From contig NZ_NBYY01000034.1 in assembly GCF_002464935.1 (NCBI RefSeq), forward strand, positions 62,001 to 126,000: a DNA stretch of 64,000 nucleotides, given 5' to 3'. Shown one piece after another: positions 9,133 through 17,963 of this stretch. Below the pieces are notes generated by a model. It saw only the letters and a list, made by a program, of their open reading frames with translations. It had not been told where the DNA came from and ran no database searches. The stretch is from Candidatus Enterovibrio escicola. GTDB lineage: Bacteria; Pseudomonadota; Gammaproteobacteria; Enterobacterales; Vibrionaceae. Position numbers and translations under genes: made by a program. The stretch's first letter is position 1. Each line of letters begins with the position of its first letter.

Positions 9133-11009
9133 TGAAGCTGTTCCTCATTGCTGTTTTTATCGATCAACAAGTGGTCGAAAATCAGGCGGGCAATAGGGGC
9201 GCCTTGGCTTGAACCACCACCAGCATTCTCGAGCACGATCGATACTATTATTTGCGGATTCTCGTATGGTGCAAATCCTGTGTAGAGAGCATGATCTCGA
9301 AGGTGCTCCGAAATTTCATCAGCGTTATATTCTTCGTTCTCACCTAAGCTAAATACTTGTGCAGTACCAGATTTACCACCAGTTAAGTAGCTGGAAGTGG
9401 TAAAAGCCCTGCGGGATGTTCCTCTCTTACCGTGGTTAACCCGTTTCATGCCTTCTAATGCGGTCATCCAATATTTGTCACGAACATTCTCGATTGGGGT
9501 ATAAGATGGAAAAGTAGCCAATTCTTGAATGCCTTCATCGAGCGTTATCCACAACAAGTGTGGAGGATTAACCTGCCCTTTGTTCACTAATACAGCAGTG
9601 ACTTTTGCGAGTTGAATTGGAGTAGCTGTCCAATAACCTTGTCCAATACCTACAGGGATTGTATCACCTTGATACCAAGGTTTGTGGTAGCGGGTCATTT
9701 TCCACTCTCGCGTAGGCATATTAGCTTTATTTTCTTCATGAATGTCGATACCCGTGTAATCGCCAAATCCAAAGCGACTCATCCAGCTGGATAGTCTATC
9801 AATACCCATATCATAAGCGATTTGGTAAAAAAAAGTATCCACTGATTCTTCTATGGATTGTATTAAATTAACACGACCGTGTCCCCATATTAACCAGTCT
9901 CGGAATGGACGTGCATTAGAATTGGGTAATCGCCAAAATCCAGGGTCATCTCGAGTGGTCTTAGTTGTTACCACCTTTTCCTCTAGCGCGGCAACTGCAA
10001 TAAACGGTTTTACTATTGATGCTGGGGGGTAAATACCTAAGGTTGCACGATTTACTAATGGTCGATTTCTATCATTCAGTAATGCACGATACTCTGATCC
10101 TGAAATACCATGTACAAACAAGTTAGGATCATAGCTCGGTGTTGATACCATGGCTAATACTGCGGAATTTTTCGGGTTAAGTACTACGATAGCAGCTCGG
10201 CGGTCGCCGAGAATTGAACGGATAAAGATCTGTAAATCAACATCTAAGTTTAGAATAAGATCTTTACCCGGTTTTGGTGGTACGTATTTTAATGTGCGAA
10301 TCACTCGACCACTGCTGTTTACCTCCACTTTTTGATAACCAGCTGTGCCATGGAGATCGCTTTCATAAAAGCGTTCAATACCTAGTTTACCAATATTCCG
10401 AGTAGCTTTGTAGTTGCTAATACGCTCTGCAAGTTCGAGACGTGTAATATCTTTGTCGTTAATTTTGGCAACATAGCCCATCACATGTGTTAGTACATCA
10501 CCATATGGGTAATGTCGTTGTAGGTGGCTCTTAATTTCAACGCCTGGAAATCTGTGTTTGTTAGCGGAGAAAATGGCGACTTCTTTTTCGGAAAGTCGGT
10601 TCTTTAAAGCAGTAGAATTGAACCGGTGATTATGTTTTTTCTCACGTTCGAAAGACGTAATTTCGTGGTCAGAAATAGGGAAAAGTGTCTTTAAGCGCAT
10701 AATAGTGTAAGGAATATCTTTTACTTTTTCGGGGGTGATCTCAAGCGAAAAAACAGGGCGGTTTTCTGCCAACAGTTTACCAGTGTGATCATAAATAAGG
10801 CCACGGTTAGGTGCAATAGGGACAAGCTTTATACGATTGTCGTCTGAACGAGTAATGTAATTAACATGATCATCGACTTGAAGATGATAAAGATTGAACA
10901 ACATTACGCCGACAAGTGTAACAATACCGCCGAACGCCACGACGGCTCGACGAGAAAACAAAGAGGATTCGGCCTGATGGTTACGTATAGGGCTACGCTT
11001 ATACTTCAT
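9129..11009 (-). CDS. mrdA: Penicillin-binding protein 2 (peptidoglycan transpeptidase)
   Basis: Elongasome DD-transpeptidase with one N-terminal membrane helix (VVAFGGIVTLVGVMLFNLY). The pedestal domain follows, then the transpeptidase domain with SxxK in PPASIVKP, SxN around EESVDTFF, and KTG-type KSGTAQVF. I use the ATG at 11,009 (MKYKRSPIRNHQ). The reading frame stays open upstream through a TTG at 11,015 into the decayed rlmH, probably because the old rlmH stop codon mutated. About 626 residues, normal for the family. Confidence 0.95.
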   Translation of the reverse strand: MKYKRSPIRNHQAESSLFSRRAVVAFGGIVTLVGVMLFNLYHLQVDDHVNYITRSDDNRIKLVPIAPNRGLIYDHTGKLLAENRPVFSLEITPEKVKDIPYTIMRLKTLFPISDHEITSFEREKKHNHRFNSTALKNRLSEKEVAIFSANKHRFPGVEIKSHLQRHYPYGDVLTHVMGYVAKINDKDITRLELAERISNYKATRNIGKLGIERFYESDLHGTAGYQKVEVNSSGRVIRTLKYVPPKPGKDLILNLDVDLQIFIRSILGDRRAAIVVLNPKNSAVLAMVSTPSYDPNLFVHGISGSEYRALLNDRNRPLVNRATLGIYPPASIVKPFIAVAALEEKVVTTKTTRDDPGFWRLPNSNARPFRDWLIWGHGRVNLIQSIEESVDTFFYQIAYDMGIDRLSSWMSRFGFGDYTGIDIHEENKANMPTREWKMTRYHKPWYQGDTIPVGIGQGYWTATPIQLAKVTAVLVNKGQVNPPHLLWITLDEGIQELATFPSYTPIENVRDKYWMTALEGMKRVNHGKRGTSRRAFTTSSYLTGGKSGTAQVFSLGENEEYNADEISEHLRDHALYTGFAPYENPQIIVSIVLENAGGGSSQGAPIARLIFDHLLIDKNSNEEQLQ

Positions 11010-11012
11010 GAA

Positions 11013-11484
11013 CAATTCCCAATGGTGAGGGTTGTTCGCCGTAATGCTCCAAGCACGAAAAGAAGCTTTCTGCCATGACTAGCCTAACTAGAAGGCGAGG
11101 TGGATTAAAAGGAAGTAGTGATCAACTTTTATCCGTTTAAGCTTTACATTTTGGCGATAAACCTTCTGGACTACAAATTAAGTATATACATGTTACGGAC
11201 ATCCAAATTCCAGCCTTTTGGTTGGTGATTTAATTGGGAATTGTCCCAGTGTCTTTAGAGAGTATCACGGTAATGATATTATGCGTCCTCAGCGCAGCTG
11301 CCAACATCTCTTCATTTCATTTTTTTGCTAAAACCTCAAAATGTTGGCGTTTTACCACGTTGTCCCGTAGTGATTTTTAGCTGCTCTATTGGCATCCCAT
11401 TAGGGAATGATGGCTGTAGGCTTCATAGCCTTCCTCAATCTACCTCGTCATCTTGGTACCTATTTCAATCAGTTGTAGTTTCAC
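11013..11484 (-). pseudogene. rlmH: Decayed rlmH (23S rRNA pseudouridine1915 methyltransferase)
   Basis: Reading the minus strand from GTG at 11,484 gives KLQLIEIGTKM, then a stop, then IEEGYEAY, which matches the RlmH N-terminus. Further on, EMLAAALRTHNIITV, a PEGLSPKCKA block and a terminal FRAWSITANNPHHWEL are recognisable. Several stops and frameshifts lie between them. The position between rsfS and mrdA is that of rlmH in Vibrio and E. coli. The terminal block is in frame with mrdA. Confidence 0.88.
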
Positions 11485-11488
11485 TGAG

Positions 11489-11806
11489 TTAGTTCCACAA
11501 TTTCTCTAGCTGATATATCTGACGTTGTTCCTTTTGCATGATATGAAGTATCACATCTATAAGATCGAGAACAATCCATGTACCTTCTTTCTGACCTTCC
11601 ATGCCAAAAGAGGGAATGTTGGCGACTCGTGCTTCATCTTTGATATGCTTTGCGATGGAAGAGACATGACTCCTAGAGTTACCGGTACAAAGTACCATAA
11701 AATCTGTGATGCTACTTTTTTCACGAACATCTATAATGATAATGTCAGTAGCTTTCATATTATCAGCTCTATCGGCGACGAAGAGTTTAAGTTGTTCTGG
11801 AAGCAA
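11489..11806 (-). CDS. rsfS: Ribosomal silencing factor RsfS
   Basis: Binds ribosomal protein uL14 and blocks subunit joining in stationary phase or starvation. The 105-residue protein has the family phrases IIIDVREKSSITDFMVLCTG and S-RSHVSSIAKHI, and the GMEGQKEGTWIVLDLIDVILHIM core. An AAGGA ribosome binding site lies upstream of ATG 11,806. Only about 130 bp separate it from holA, where nadD would be expected. Confidence 0.95.
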   Translation of the reverse strand: MLPEQLKLFVADRADNMKATDIIIIDVREKSSITDFMVLCTGNSRSHVSSIAKHIKDEARVANIPSFGMEGQKEGTWIVLDLIDVILHIMQKEQRQIYQLEKLWN

Positions 11807-11935
11807 TGTTTTTTCCTTGTTGGTAACATGTCATTGTTGCTTGAAGCTTCATTGCTTCTCACCTTATGTAGTTAATTCAGAGGGATTATAACACTGGTGA
11901 CTGGGAATAGAATACGGTGATGATGTTTTTGACAA

Positions 11936-12964
11936 TCAGTTGATAGGGTCGAGTAGAACCGGATAGCCACACATTTCGATGCAAAGTGCTGTCAACTCAG
12001 GCCAAGGTCGACTATCAAAATCAGTTTTAACCATTATTTCAATATTATACAAATGATGAAGCAGTTCTGCAAGTTTCGGTGACGGGAGCCGATGTAACGT
12101 GGACACTAAAGTTTTTTGACGTGTTTTCCAGACCCTAAAATGATCAAATATTTTGTCTAGTGGCATGCCTGATACCCATAACTCCTGCATTTTAAAAAGT
12201 TGTACGATTTCTTTTTGAATGATTCTGAGCAACAGTGTGATTTCGACGGCTTCAGCTTGGAGTTGCCGAACTATCCGCACAGCTCGATTTACTTTGCCTT
12301 CAATCAGAGCATCGGTGAGTTGAAACAGTGTATAGTGGTTGTGGCGAGACAGTGACTCTTGCAACCGGATCAGTGTTAGTGTGCCATCTGGGTAAAGAAA
12401 TTGGAATTTCATCAGGCTTTGCGATAAGCCTTGCAAGTTGCCTTCGTACCACTGCGCAAGTATTAATACAGACTCATGATCTGGTTTTAAATTGAGGTCA
12501 CGACATCGAGCTTTGATAAAGTTAGGCATTTGTTGGGCATTCGGTGTATTGCAAGGCACATACAGACCGTTTTTGTGGAATAAAGTGAACCACTGTTTCA
12601 ATTCTTGTTTTTTGTTTAAACGTGGTCCATCGAGCACTAGCAAAATATCTTGATGAAGATATGGTTTTAAGGCTTTTAGTGCATTCCCTTGAGTAATGTT
12701 AAGAGAAGTTTCTGGTAGAATTATAATTAGCACCTGTCTGACCGAAAATAGGCTTAAGGCTTGGCAAATTTCGTAAACATCTTGCCAATGTAACTGATTA
12801 TCGATAGTGAATCGGTGTTTTTCAATGAACCCCTGTTGTGCTGACGTTTCAAGTATTGATTGCAGTGATTCTTGTTTAAGTAGTAGTTCGTTTCCAAATA
12901 ATAAATAGGTCTGACATAAACCCTGCGCAAGGTGTCGTCTTAACTGTTCTGGATAGACCCTCAT
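11936..12964 (-). CDS. holA: DNA polymerase III delta subunit
   Basis: Clamp-loader delta subunit of 342 residues that opens the beta sliding clamp. It has the family start MRVYPEQLRRHLAQGLCQTY, the LLFGNELLLKQES segment that contacts the clamp, and the conserved LALCIEMCG-type end. It overlaps the lptE stop by 4 bp (ATGA), so the two are coupled. Confidence 0.95.
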   Translation of the reverse strand: MRVYPEQLRRHLAQGLCQTYLLFGNELLLKQESLQSILETSAQQGFIEKHRFTIDNQLHWQDVYEICQALSLFSVRQVLIIILPETSLNITQGNALKALKPYLHQDILLVLDGPRLNKKQELKQWFTLFHKNGLYVPCNTPNAQQMPNFIKARCRDLNLKPDHESVLILAQWYEGNLQGLSQSLMKFQFLYPDGTLTLIRLQESLSRHNHYTLFQLTDALIEGKVNRAVRIVRQLQAEAVEITLLLRIIQKEIVQLFKMQELWVSGMPLDKIFDHFRVWKTRQKTLVSTLHRLPSPKLAELLHHLYNIEIMVKTDFDSRPWPELTALCIEMCGYPVLLDPIN

Positions 12965-13668
12965 GGGGTTATGTCACTCTCAGTGATTATATTTTTTCCG
13001 TCAGTATCGGCTTGAGGTACTATGTGGCTAGAGAACGAGTTTCCTTCCAGTACCTTGGTTTTATTATAAAGATGAGTTTCAATAGTCCGTACTGTTTTAT
13101 CATCGGCAATACCTTGATACAGTTTACGAAGGTTTTTTTCTTTAATCTCTGTACGTTCAAAGTCTTCAATATATGAGTTTAGGCGAGTGAGTTGTCGCAT
13201 GATCTGCTTAGCTGCTTCGATCCGCATTTCCTGTGAAAGCATGTCTATTTCTACTGATTTAGCTAACGCAGATAATGGATTATCGAGGTAGGTGCGACTC
13301 AGTGTTATGGAAAAAGTATAATTGCTTTTTTTTGGCACCATGACTGTATAGCTAACGGAATAGTTAAATTGCTTCTCTGCTATACGCATGTTTTGGTACA
13401 GTGAAAGTGTACTTTCCCTATACGATTCACTGTTAAGGTGTAGGTTGGCGACACCTTCAGCAGGCGGTACAATATCGATACCATGAAAGAGAAGTTGACG
13501 TTTAATTTTACGGGTGAGTATCCCATATTTGTCAAAACTGGTTACGGATAGTTTTTGAATTTCATCGGGCAGATTATAGCTGCCTCGAAGGTAAAATCCG
13601 CAAGACGAGGTGGCCAACGCGGTCACCATGACTAGTAGGATTCGGAGAGAATGAAATAGTATGCTCAC
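12961..13668 (-). CDS. lptE: LPS-assembly lipoprotein LptE
   Basis: Outer-membrane lipoprotein that plugs the LptD barrel for lipopolysaccharide insertion. The signal peptide has the lipobox ATSSC (Cys 23), followed by GFYLRGSYNLP, the typical LptE start. 235 residues, somewhat longer than the E. coli protein. The 5' end is 14 bp from the stop of the decayed native leuS, preserving the ancestral leuS-lptE join. Confidence 0.93.
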   Translation of the reverse strand: MSILFHSLRILLVMVTALATSSCGFYLRGSYNLPDEIQKLSVTSFDKYGILTRKIKRQLLFHGIDIVPPAEGVANLHLNSESYRESTLSLYQNMRIAEKQFNYSVSYTVMVPKKSNYTFSITLSRTYLDNPLSALAKSVEIDMLSQEMRIEAAKQIMRQLTRLNSYIEDFERTEIKEKNLRKLYQGIADDKTVRTIETHLYNKTKVLEGNSFSSHIVPQADTDGKNIITESDITP

Positions 13669-13682
13669 TATGAGTCTCTGTA

Positions 13683-14100
13683 TTAATCTGTAACACTGTT
13701 AACCAGTTTGCCAAGTACATATAGCACCTCTCAGATGGTTTTCCATTTGGTTAACCTCATGATACGCTTATTATTCTTTGCGATGTCCTTGATGTCATCT
13801 TTAGTCGCATCTTAAACGACCGTAATTTTGGCACGAAGTTTACTATTAACCTGAATAATGATCAACTTCTAGTCTTCGACTATTGCCTCATTATCCCAGA
13901 CTAGTTATGATTGCGTAGTCAACATTCAATTTACCCAGTGCAATCTACAACTCATTGATAATGTGTGTGTGATTGGATAAAGCATGATGGCAATGGCTTT
14001 TAATGCTTTATCATTTCTATTATCCATTATCGTAGCAATCCCTGTGTTGAACGTTTGACGGTGATCAACCTCATCCTCTACTTGAAATGGCTTTGTGTCC
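13683..14100 (-). pseudogene. leuS: C-terminal relic of native gammaproteobacterial leuS
   Basis: Translated in one frame on the minus strand, this stretch reads DEVDHRQTFNTGIATIMDN, MLYPITHTL, then IIIQVNSKLRAKITVV, a stop, DATKDDIKD, and finally EVLYVLGKLVNSV before the terminal stop. These align in order with the end of E. coli/Vibrio LeuRS (RRQTFNTAIAAIMEL, MLNPFTPHI, VVVQVNGKVRAKITV, DATEEQV, VIYVPGKLLN). Five in-frame stops interrupt it, and the upstream part is cut off by an IS91-like end at about 14,110. The location directly before lptE is the native leuS site. Confidence 0.92.
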
Positions 14101-14104
14101 TTTT

Positions 14105-14940
14105 CATTTAACCTAGAAATTTCCTCCCAGAAACTATATGTGGTGGGGCTTAAGGCATATCCATTTCTGTGATAGATTTAGCATGCTTGAACAGATAAAA
14201 GGCATGAATGAATTTCAAAGTTATCAAATCGAAACTGCTTCGCTTTAAACATATTTTCACTACGAATTTGGCTATATTCGTATCCAGTCACCACCGCTAT
14301 GACACCAATTATTAGCATTCATAAATCACTAAGATGCTGAAGTGTGGAAGCTCAGAAAATCTCTTTGCCACTTACCGATTGCTTTGGTTCAAGTTAAGAA
14401 TAACATAAAGTTAACTTTAATTGTAAGGGGAAAACTTGTCCGTAATGTGGAAAGCGTGATGCACGGGAGAGTATCGTCAAAATAGGCGTCTGCTTGTTTC
14501 CAAGAGTAAGCTATCAGCAAGTTGTCTTAACATTGCCTGAGTAACTTCGTATTCATTTCCATAATCACTCCAATCAGAAGCGTTTCTATTCTGGGTTTAT
14601 GGTCTTGGCGGAAGCCTGCTTATCAGAGTTGATTCAAGCGTACTTTAAGACCGATGCGTATAAAATCGCCGTCATTGTTTTCATCCATACCCATAGTCGT
14701 AATGGCAACTACAATCCGTATTTACATGTGATGCTGACTGAAGGTGCATTCTTTTCTTCGAACTAGGATTGGAAATGGTTTCAGCCTTTATCGTTATCTC
14801 CGCTACAATTACTTTGGCAAAACACTTACTAAAGTTAATGGAGATTGAGTTTCCGGCGCATCAATATATGATTAGAACCTTATGGACTAATTATCCTGAT
14901 GGTTTCTCTATGCCCATCCTCGCAATGGTCGTAATAAAAG
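14105..14940 (+). mobile_element. IS91-like element remnant (copy 1)
   Basis: Begins with the terminus acctagaaatttcctccc, which recurs at about 25,034, 26,353 and 32,321. The decayed transposase shows a zinc-finger-like CGK-R region, LTLPEQLR-like text, the HUH-type segment HTHSRNGNYNPHLHVML, and FPAHQYMIRTLWTNYPDGF. These resemble IS91-family HUH transposases. It is broken by stops and ends where similarity to copy 2 stops. Confidence 0.65.
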
Positions 14941-15209
14941 CAGGCGCTATAACGCGTACCAATGTTGAAGGACAAACGATTAAGCACGACAATCATACAA
15001 AAATTCACGATATTCTATCAAGTCAAGAATACAGCGAAGTTATTAAGAGCTCAGGGTACCCCTGTGCAAGATACAATAGCTACTATTCAGGTTGGTACAA
15101 GGACGGTGTTGAGCGCAATCTAACTGCGGTACTTTCTAATCAATTACAATCAACGAAAGAACATTCCAGTACTCTGCGTGAAGTTGATCAAACATCTAAA
15201 CAACTAGAT
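14941..15209 (+). pseudogene. Unidentified gene fragment fused to IS91-like remnant
   Basis: The frame that starts in the IS91-like remnant continues into about 85 residues unrelated to it: DILSSQEYSEVIK, GYPCARYNSYYSGWYKDG, and a coiled-coil-like end NQLQSTKEHSSTLREVDQ. It stops exactly at an IS982 left end (15,211). I do not recognise the family. It is probably the tail of a lost chromosomal gene. Confidence 0.35.
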
Positions 15210-15210
15210 T

Positions 15211-16050
15211 AACCTGAACTGCGCATAAAAATGAACTAAATACCCAAGTCTCGATCAGCTTGTTTGAAATAAACTCTTGACTGCACAAGGACTTTGGCAT
15301 GAATAACTTAGACGCTATTTTCGCTATTTTCGCTATTTTCGCTATTTTCGCTATTTTCGCTATTTTCGCTATTTTCGCTATTTTCGCTATTTTCGCTATT
15401 TTCGCTATTTTCGCTGTTTTCGCTGTTTTCGTTGATTTCGACGACTTCTGCCAGACTTTCATCCCTGAATGGGAAAAATACCTCATTTCTTCCTGCATCA
15501 AAGAAAGAAGCCTCCTCGCCTCTCAGTTAGCAAAGTGATGACGATAGTGATAGCCTTTCATCAATCTGGATATCGAGACTTCAAAACCTATTATATCCAC
15601 TTTGTTTGCCGCTACCTCACCAATGAATTTCCTGAATTAGTTAGCTACACGAGGATGCTCAAGCTCATGCAAGGTGTTCTGCTTTGCTTTTACCTCGATC
15701 ACCGTCAGGGATTACCTTCGTTAATTCGTCTAAGCTGCAGGTTTGTTACAACCTACGCATTCTTAGACCTCATGTTTTTAAAAGTAACGCGAAGCGAGAA
15801 AAAGGAATGATAGGGTGGTTCTACGGTTTCAAATTACACCTTATTATCAATGACTAATGTTGCATTATCTCAGTCAAAGTGACGACGGATAACATGGATG
15901 ATAGAAAACCTGTATCGGAAATGGCTGATGAACTTTGGGGTGTTTATACGGAAATAAAGGTTATATTTCTGGTCCATTGGAGCAGGAACTTGCAGACAAG
16001 GGAGTGACACTAATAACGGGTGTAAAAAAATATGAAACTCAAAGTGATGA
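15211..16050 (+). mobile_element. IS982 remnant carrying a tandem-repeat expansion
   Basis: The left terminus aacctgaactgcgcataa starts the element. The transposase start MNNLDA is followed by a 13-unit repeat (15,314-15,430), then by DFDDFCQTFIPEW. After frameshifts come MTIVIAFHQSGYRDFKTYY and the VDDRKPVSE-like segment. The copy ends after MKLKVMKL, where IS256 and other sequence begins. It is inactive. Confidence 0.85.
15314..15430 (+). repeat. 9-bp minisatellite, 13 units
   Basis: Eleven uninterrupted copies of gctattttc (Ala-Ile-Phe) followed by two gctgttttc (Ala-Val-Phe). The array lies in frame inside the IS982 transposase start, where other copies have a single GCTGTTTTC-type unit. 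The gradient at the right edge suggests expansion from the normal GCTGTTTTC GTTGAT sequence. Confidence 0.97.
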
Positions 16051-16240
16051 AACTGGTCTGTTTGCGCCTGTTGATTGATCTTGCCAGATCAACAACCAAC
16101 AAGGAATACACCGCATTGGACAATAATCATTACGTTACCGAGCTTCATAAACTAGAAAACTCACTTAATGCACTGCTGCAACAAGACCCACAGCAATTGT
16201 TGGCTCAAGCTATAAGAAGCCGATGTTCAATCCTTGCTTG
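16051..16240 (+). other. Unidentified open fragment
   Basis: An open stretch encodes LRLLIDLARSTTNKEY and NSLNALLQQDPQQLLAQA. I do not recognise it. It sits between the truncated IS982 and IS256-type sequence, so it is probably a gene or transposon fragment. Confidence 0.25.
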
Positions 16241-16715
16241 ATAATTTTACATCACAAAGTCCCAAAATCTGTTCAACCCAGAATGAAAGAATCGCTTCCC
16301 GATATCTAGACGGCGAAGACACAACAAGAGGCACATAAAACCTTCAGACAGTTCGAAATACGATATGGTGCTAAATATCCCAAAGTAGTGGAGTGCCTGA
16401 AAAAAGACGAGATGGAAATGCTGGCATTTTACGATTTCCTCACCAAGCACTGAATACATATTCGACCGACAAACCCCATTGAATTAATGTTTACAACGGT
16501 GAGGCTAAGAACGAACAAAAACCAAGAATTGTGTAAGCTGAAAAACAACACTTGCAATGGCCTGCACACTAACACGAACCGATTGAGGTTAACTGGCGTA
16601 ACCTACGAGGCTTTAAATTACTCGCGGATATCCACAAAGGAGTGAAATTTAGAGATGGTATTCGTGAAAGAAATATCAATCATCAGGACACTGTTCTGGA
16701 ATCTGTACACTAGAT
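16225..16715 (+). mobile_element. IS256-family transposase remnant
   Basis: Conceptual translation shows VPKSVQPRMKESLPDI, YGAKYPKVVECLKKDEMEML, AFYDFLTKH-IHIRPTNPIE, TVRLRTNKNQ and GFKLLADIHKGVKFRDGI. These match in order the C-terminal half of IS256-type mutator transposases. It has several stops and frameshifts. Confidence 0.8.
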
Positions 16716-16732
16716 TTGACCATAGTTCTTGG

Positions 16733-16875
16733 TGAAGAACTGGCGAATATGAAAGCAATAAACAAAGTCATAAGACTCGGCGTACCTGTTCATCAGCATG
16801 TTCATCAGCATACAAATTTAGATTGTAAAAAAATTTTGAGCCTAGCATTATAGGCCGAATTTAATCAACAACGCC
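16733..16875 (+). mobile_element. IS5-family (lineage A) right end
   Basis: Encodes ELANMKAINKVIRLGVPV, the C-terminus of the lineage-A IS5 transposase, followed by the terminus aatcaacaacgcc. A short local duplication (catcagcatg) follows the last codons. The rest of the element is absent. Confidence 0.75.
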
Positions 16876-17097
16876 GTTATGAGGTATTATTAAAAACGGC
16901 GAACATATGTTCAATCAGTTAGTTTACGTCTAGAAAATAAGTTCTTCATGGTTACAACTCCTGTTAGGACATATGATATCTGTAGTAGTAGACACTTAGA
17001 TTACAAGTCATACTAATAAACCATTTAACTTATTGAATACATAACTTACCTAAGTATTCATAGGATAGCGGAATATTTCGGAATATTTGTGGAAAAC

Positions 17098-17547
17098 TTA
17101 AAACCAGTGATCCACTGAGCTTTTATCCAACTGTTTGAAAGCACGATTCAGAGTTTGCGCCAATTCTTTGTAACGAGGACGACTTCTGATTGGTTGTAAT
17201 ACACCCCCTTCGCTGATAACTTTTTCGTGAAGTGCACGATACCAACCAGCTAGATCTGGTGGTAACAGTGTATCACGACGTTGACCTAACCACCACAAAC
17301 TTTGTAATGGCATGCTTAAAGCAAAGAGTGCCGTTATCATTGCCTGAGGTAACCCAGAGTAATTGTTAAACGCTATTTGCACGAAAACACTGATTATTGC
17401 GACAGCAGGCATCACTTTTATTGCAAACTGCGTTACAACAATTACTCTGTTTTCCGGAAAAATAAAAGTTAACTCTTTCCGAACAGGCCATTCTGTCATG
17501 TACATGTTTCCATCACGGAAGCTGTTCCATATTGTTTTTTTACTCAT
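17098..17547 (-). CDS. yfbV: UPF0208 membrane protein YfbV
   Basis: Inner-membrane protein of 149 residues with two hydrophobic segments ([17 protein letters not shown] and [20 protein letters not shown]) and the C-terminal [10 protein letters not shown]. In E. coli, YfbV has been linked to Ter macrodomain behaviour. It is divergent from ackA-pta, as in Vibrio and E. coli. Confidence 0.92.
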   Translation of the reverse strand: MSKKTIWNSFRDGNMYMTEWPVRKELTFIFPENRVIVVTQFAIKVMPAVAIISVFVQIAFNNYSGLPQAMITALFALSMPLQSLWWLGQRRDTLLPPDLAGWYRALHEKVISEGGVLQPIRSRPRYKELAQTLNRAFKQLDKSSVDHWF

Positions 17548-17963
17548 ACGGCGTTACCTCTCTCATGATTTTACTGTTTTGCCAGCTACAATATTACTGC
17601 AAATTCTCAACGGAAGTTGAATAATATTCATTCAAGATAATTACTTGGTTAAAAGTTTTTGTTATCTGTAACAAGTATCGCTATCCTTTAGCCGAATCAT
17701 GTCAATTGTTGCTCGGATTTGATTATCTCGCAACCATAGAAACACCATATGGATAATCAGGAGCAAAATAAATCACCAATGAAGGTAGACTGACGGACTG
17801 TCTGTATGACGTTTTACGTTGGTATCGTAGACTGATAGATGATGTTGCTATTACTTGAAAACATTTAACTTACTGCTTAGGTAGGAGAATAGCCACAACT
17901 TTGCCAATATCCTTCTCCCGTTAACCAACACTCTCAATTGTACATTTAATAGGTGGTATCAAA
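17548..17963. promoter_or_regulatory. Divergent yfbV / ackA intergenic region
   Basis: About 416 bp with no gene. It must hold the divergent promoters of yfbV and ackA. I cannot assign specific operators. The ackA start (TTG at 17,964) is preceded by taataggtggtatcaaa, with GGTGG as the likely ribosome binding site. Confidence 0.4.

Noticed and set aside
11010-11015. TTG start for mrdA giving a two-codon longer protein
   Set aside because: The upstream codons belong to the end of decayed rlmH; the ATG at 11,009 fits the PBP2 N-terminus.
15314-15430. Possible CRISPR array or repeat-protein gene
   Set aside because: Units are 9 bp without spacers and lie inside a degraded IS982 transposase, so it is a tandem-repeat expansion.
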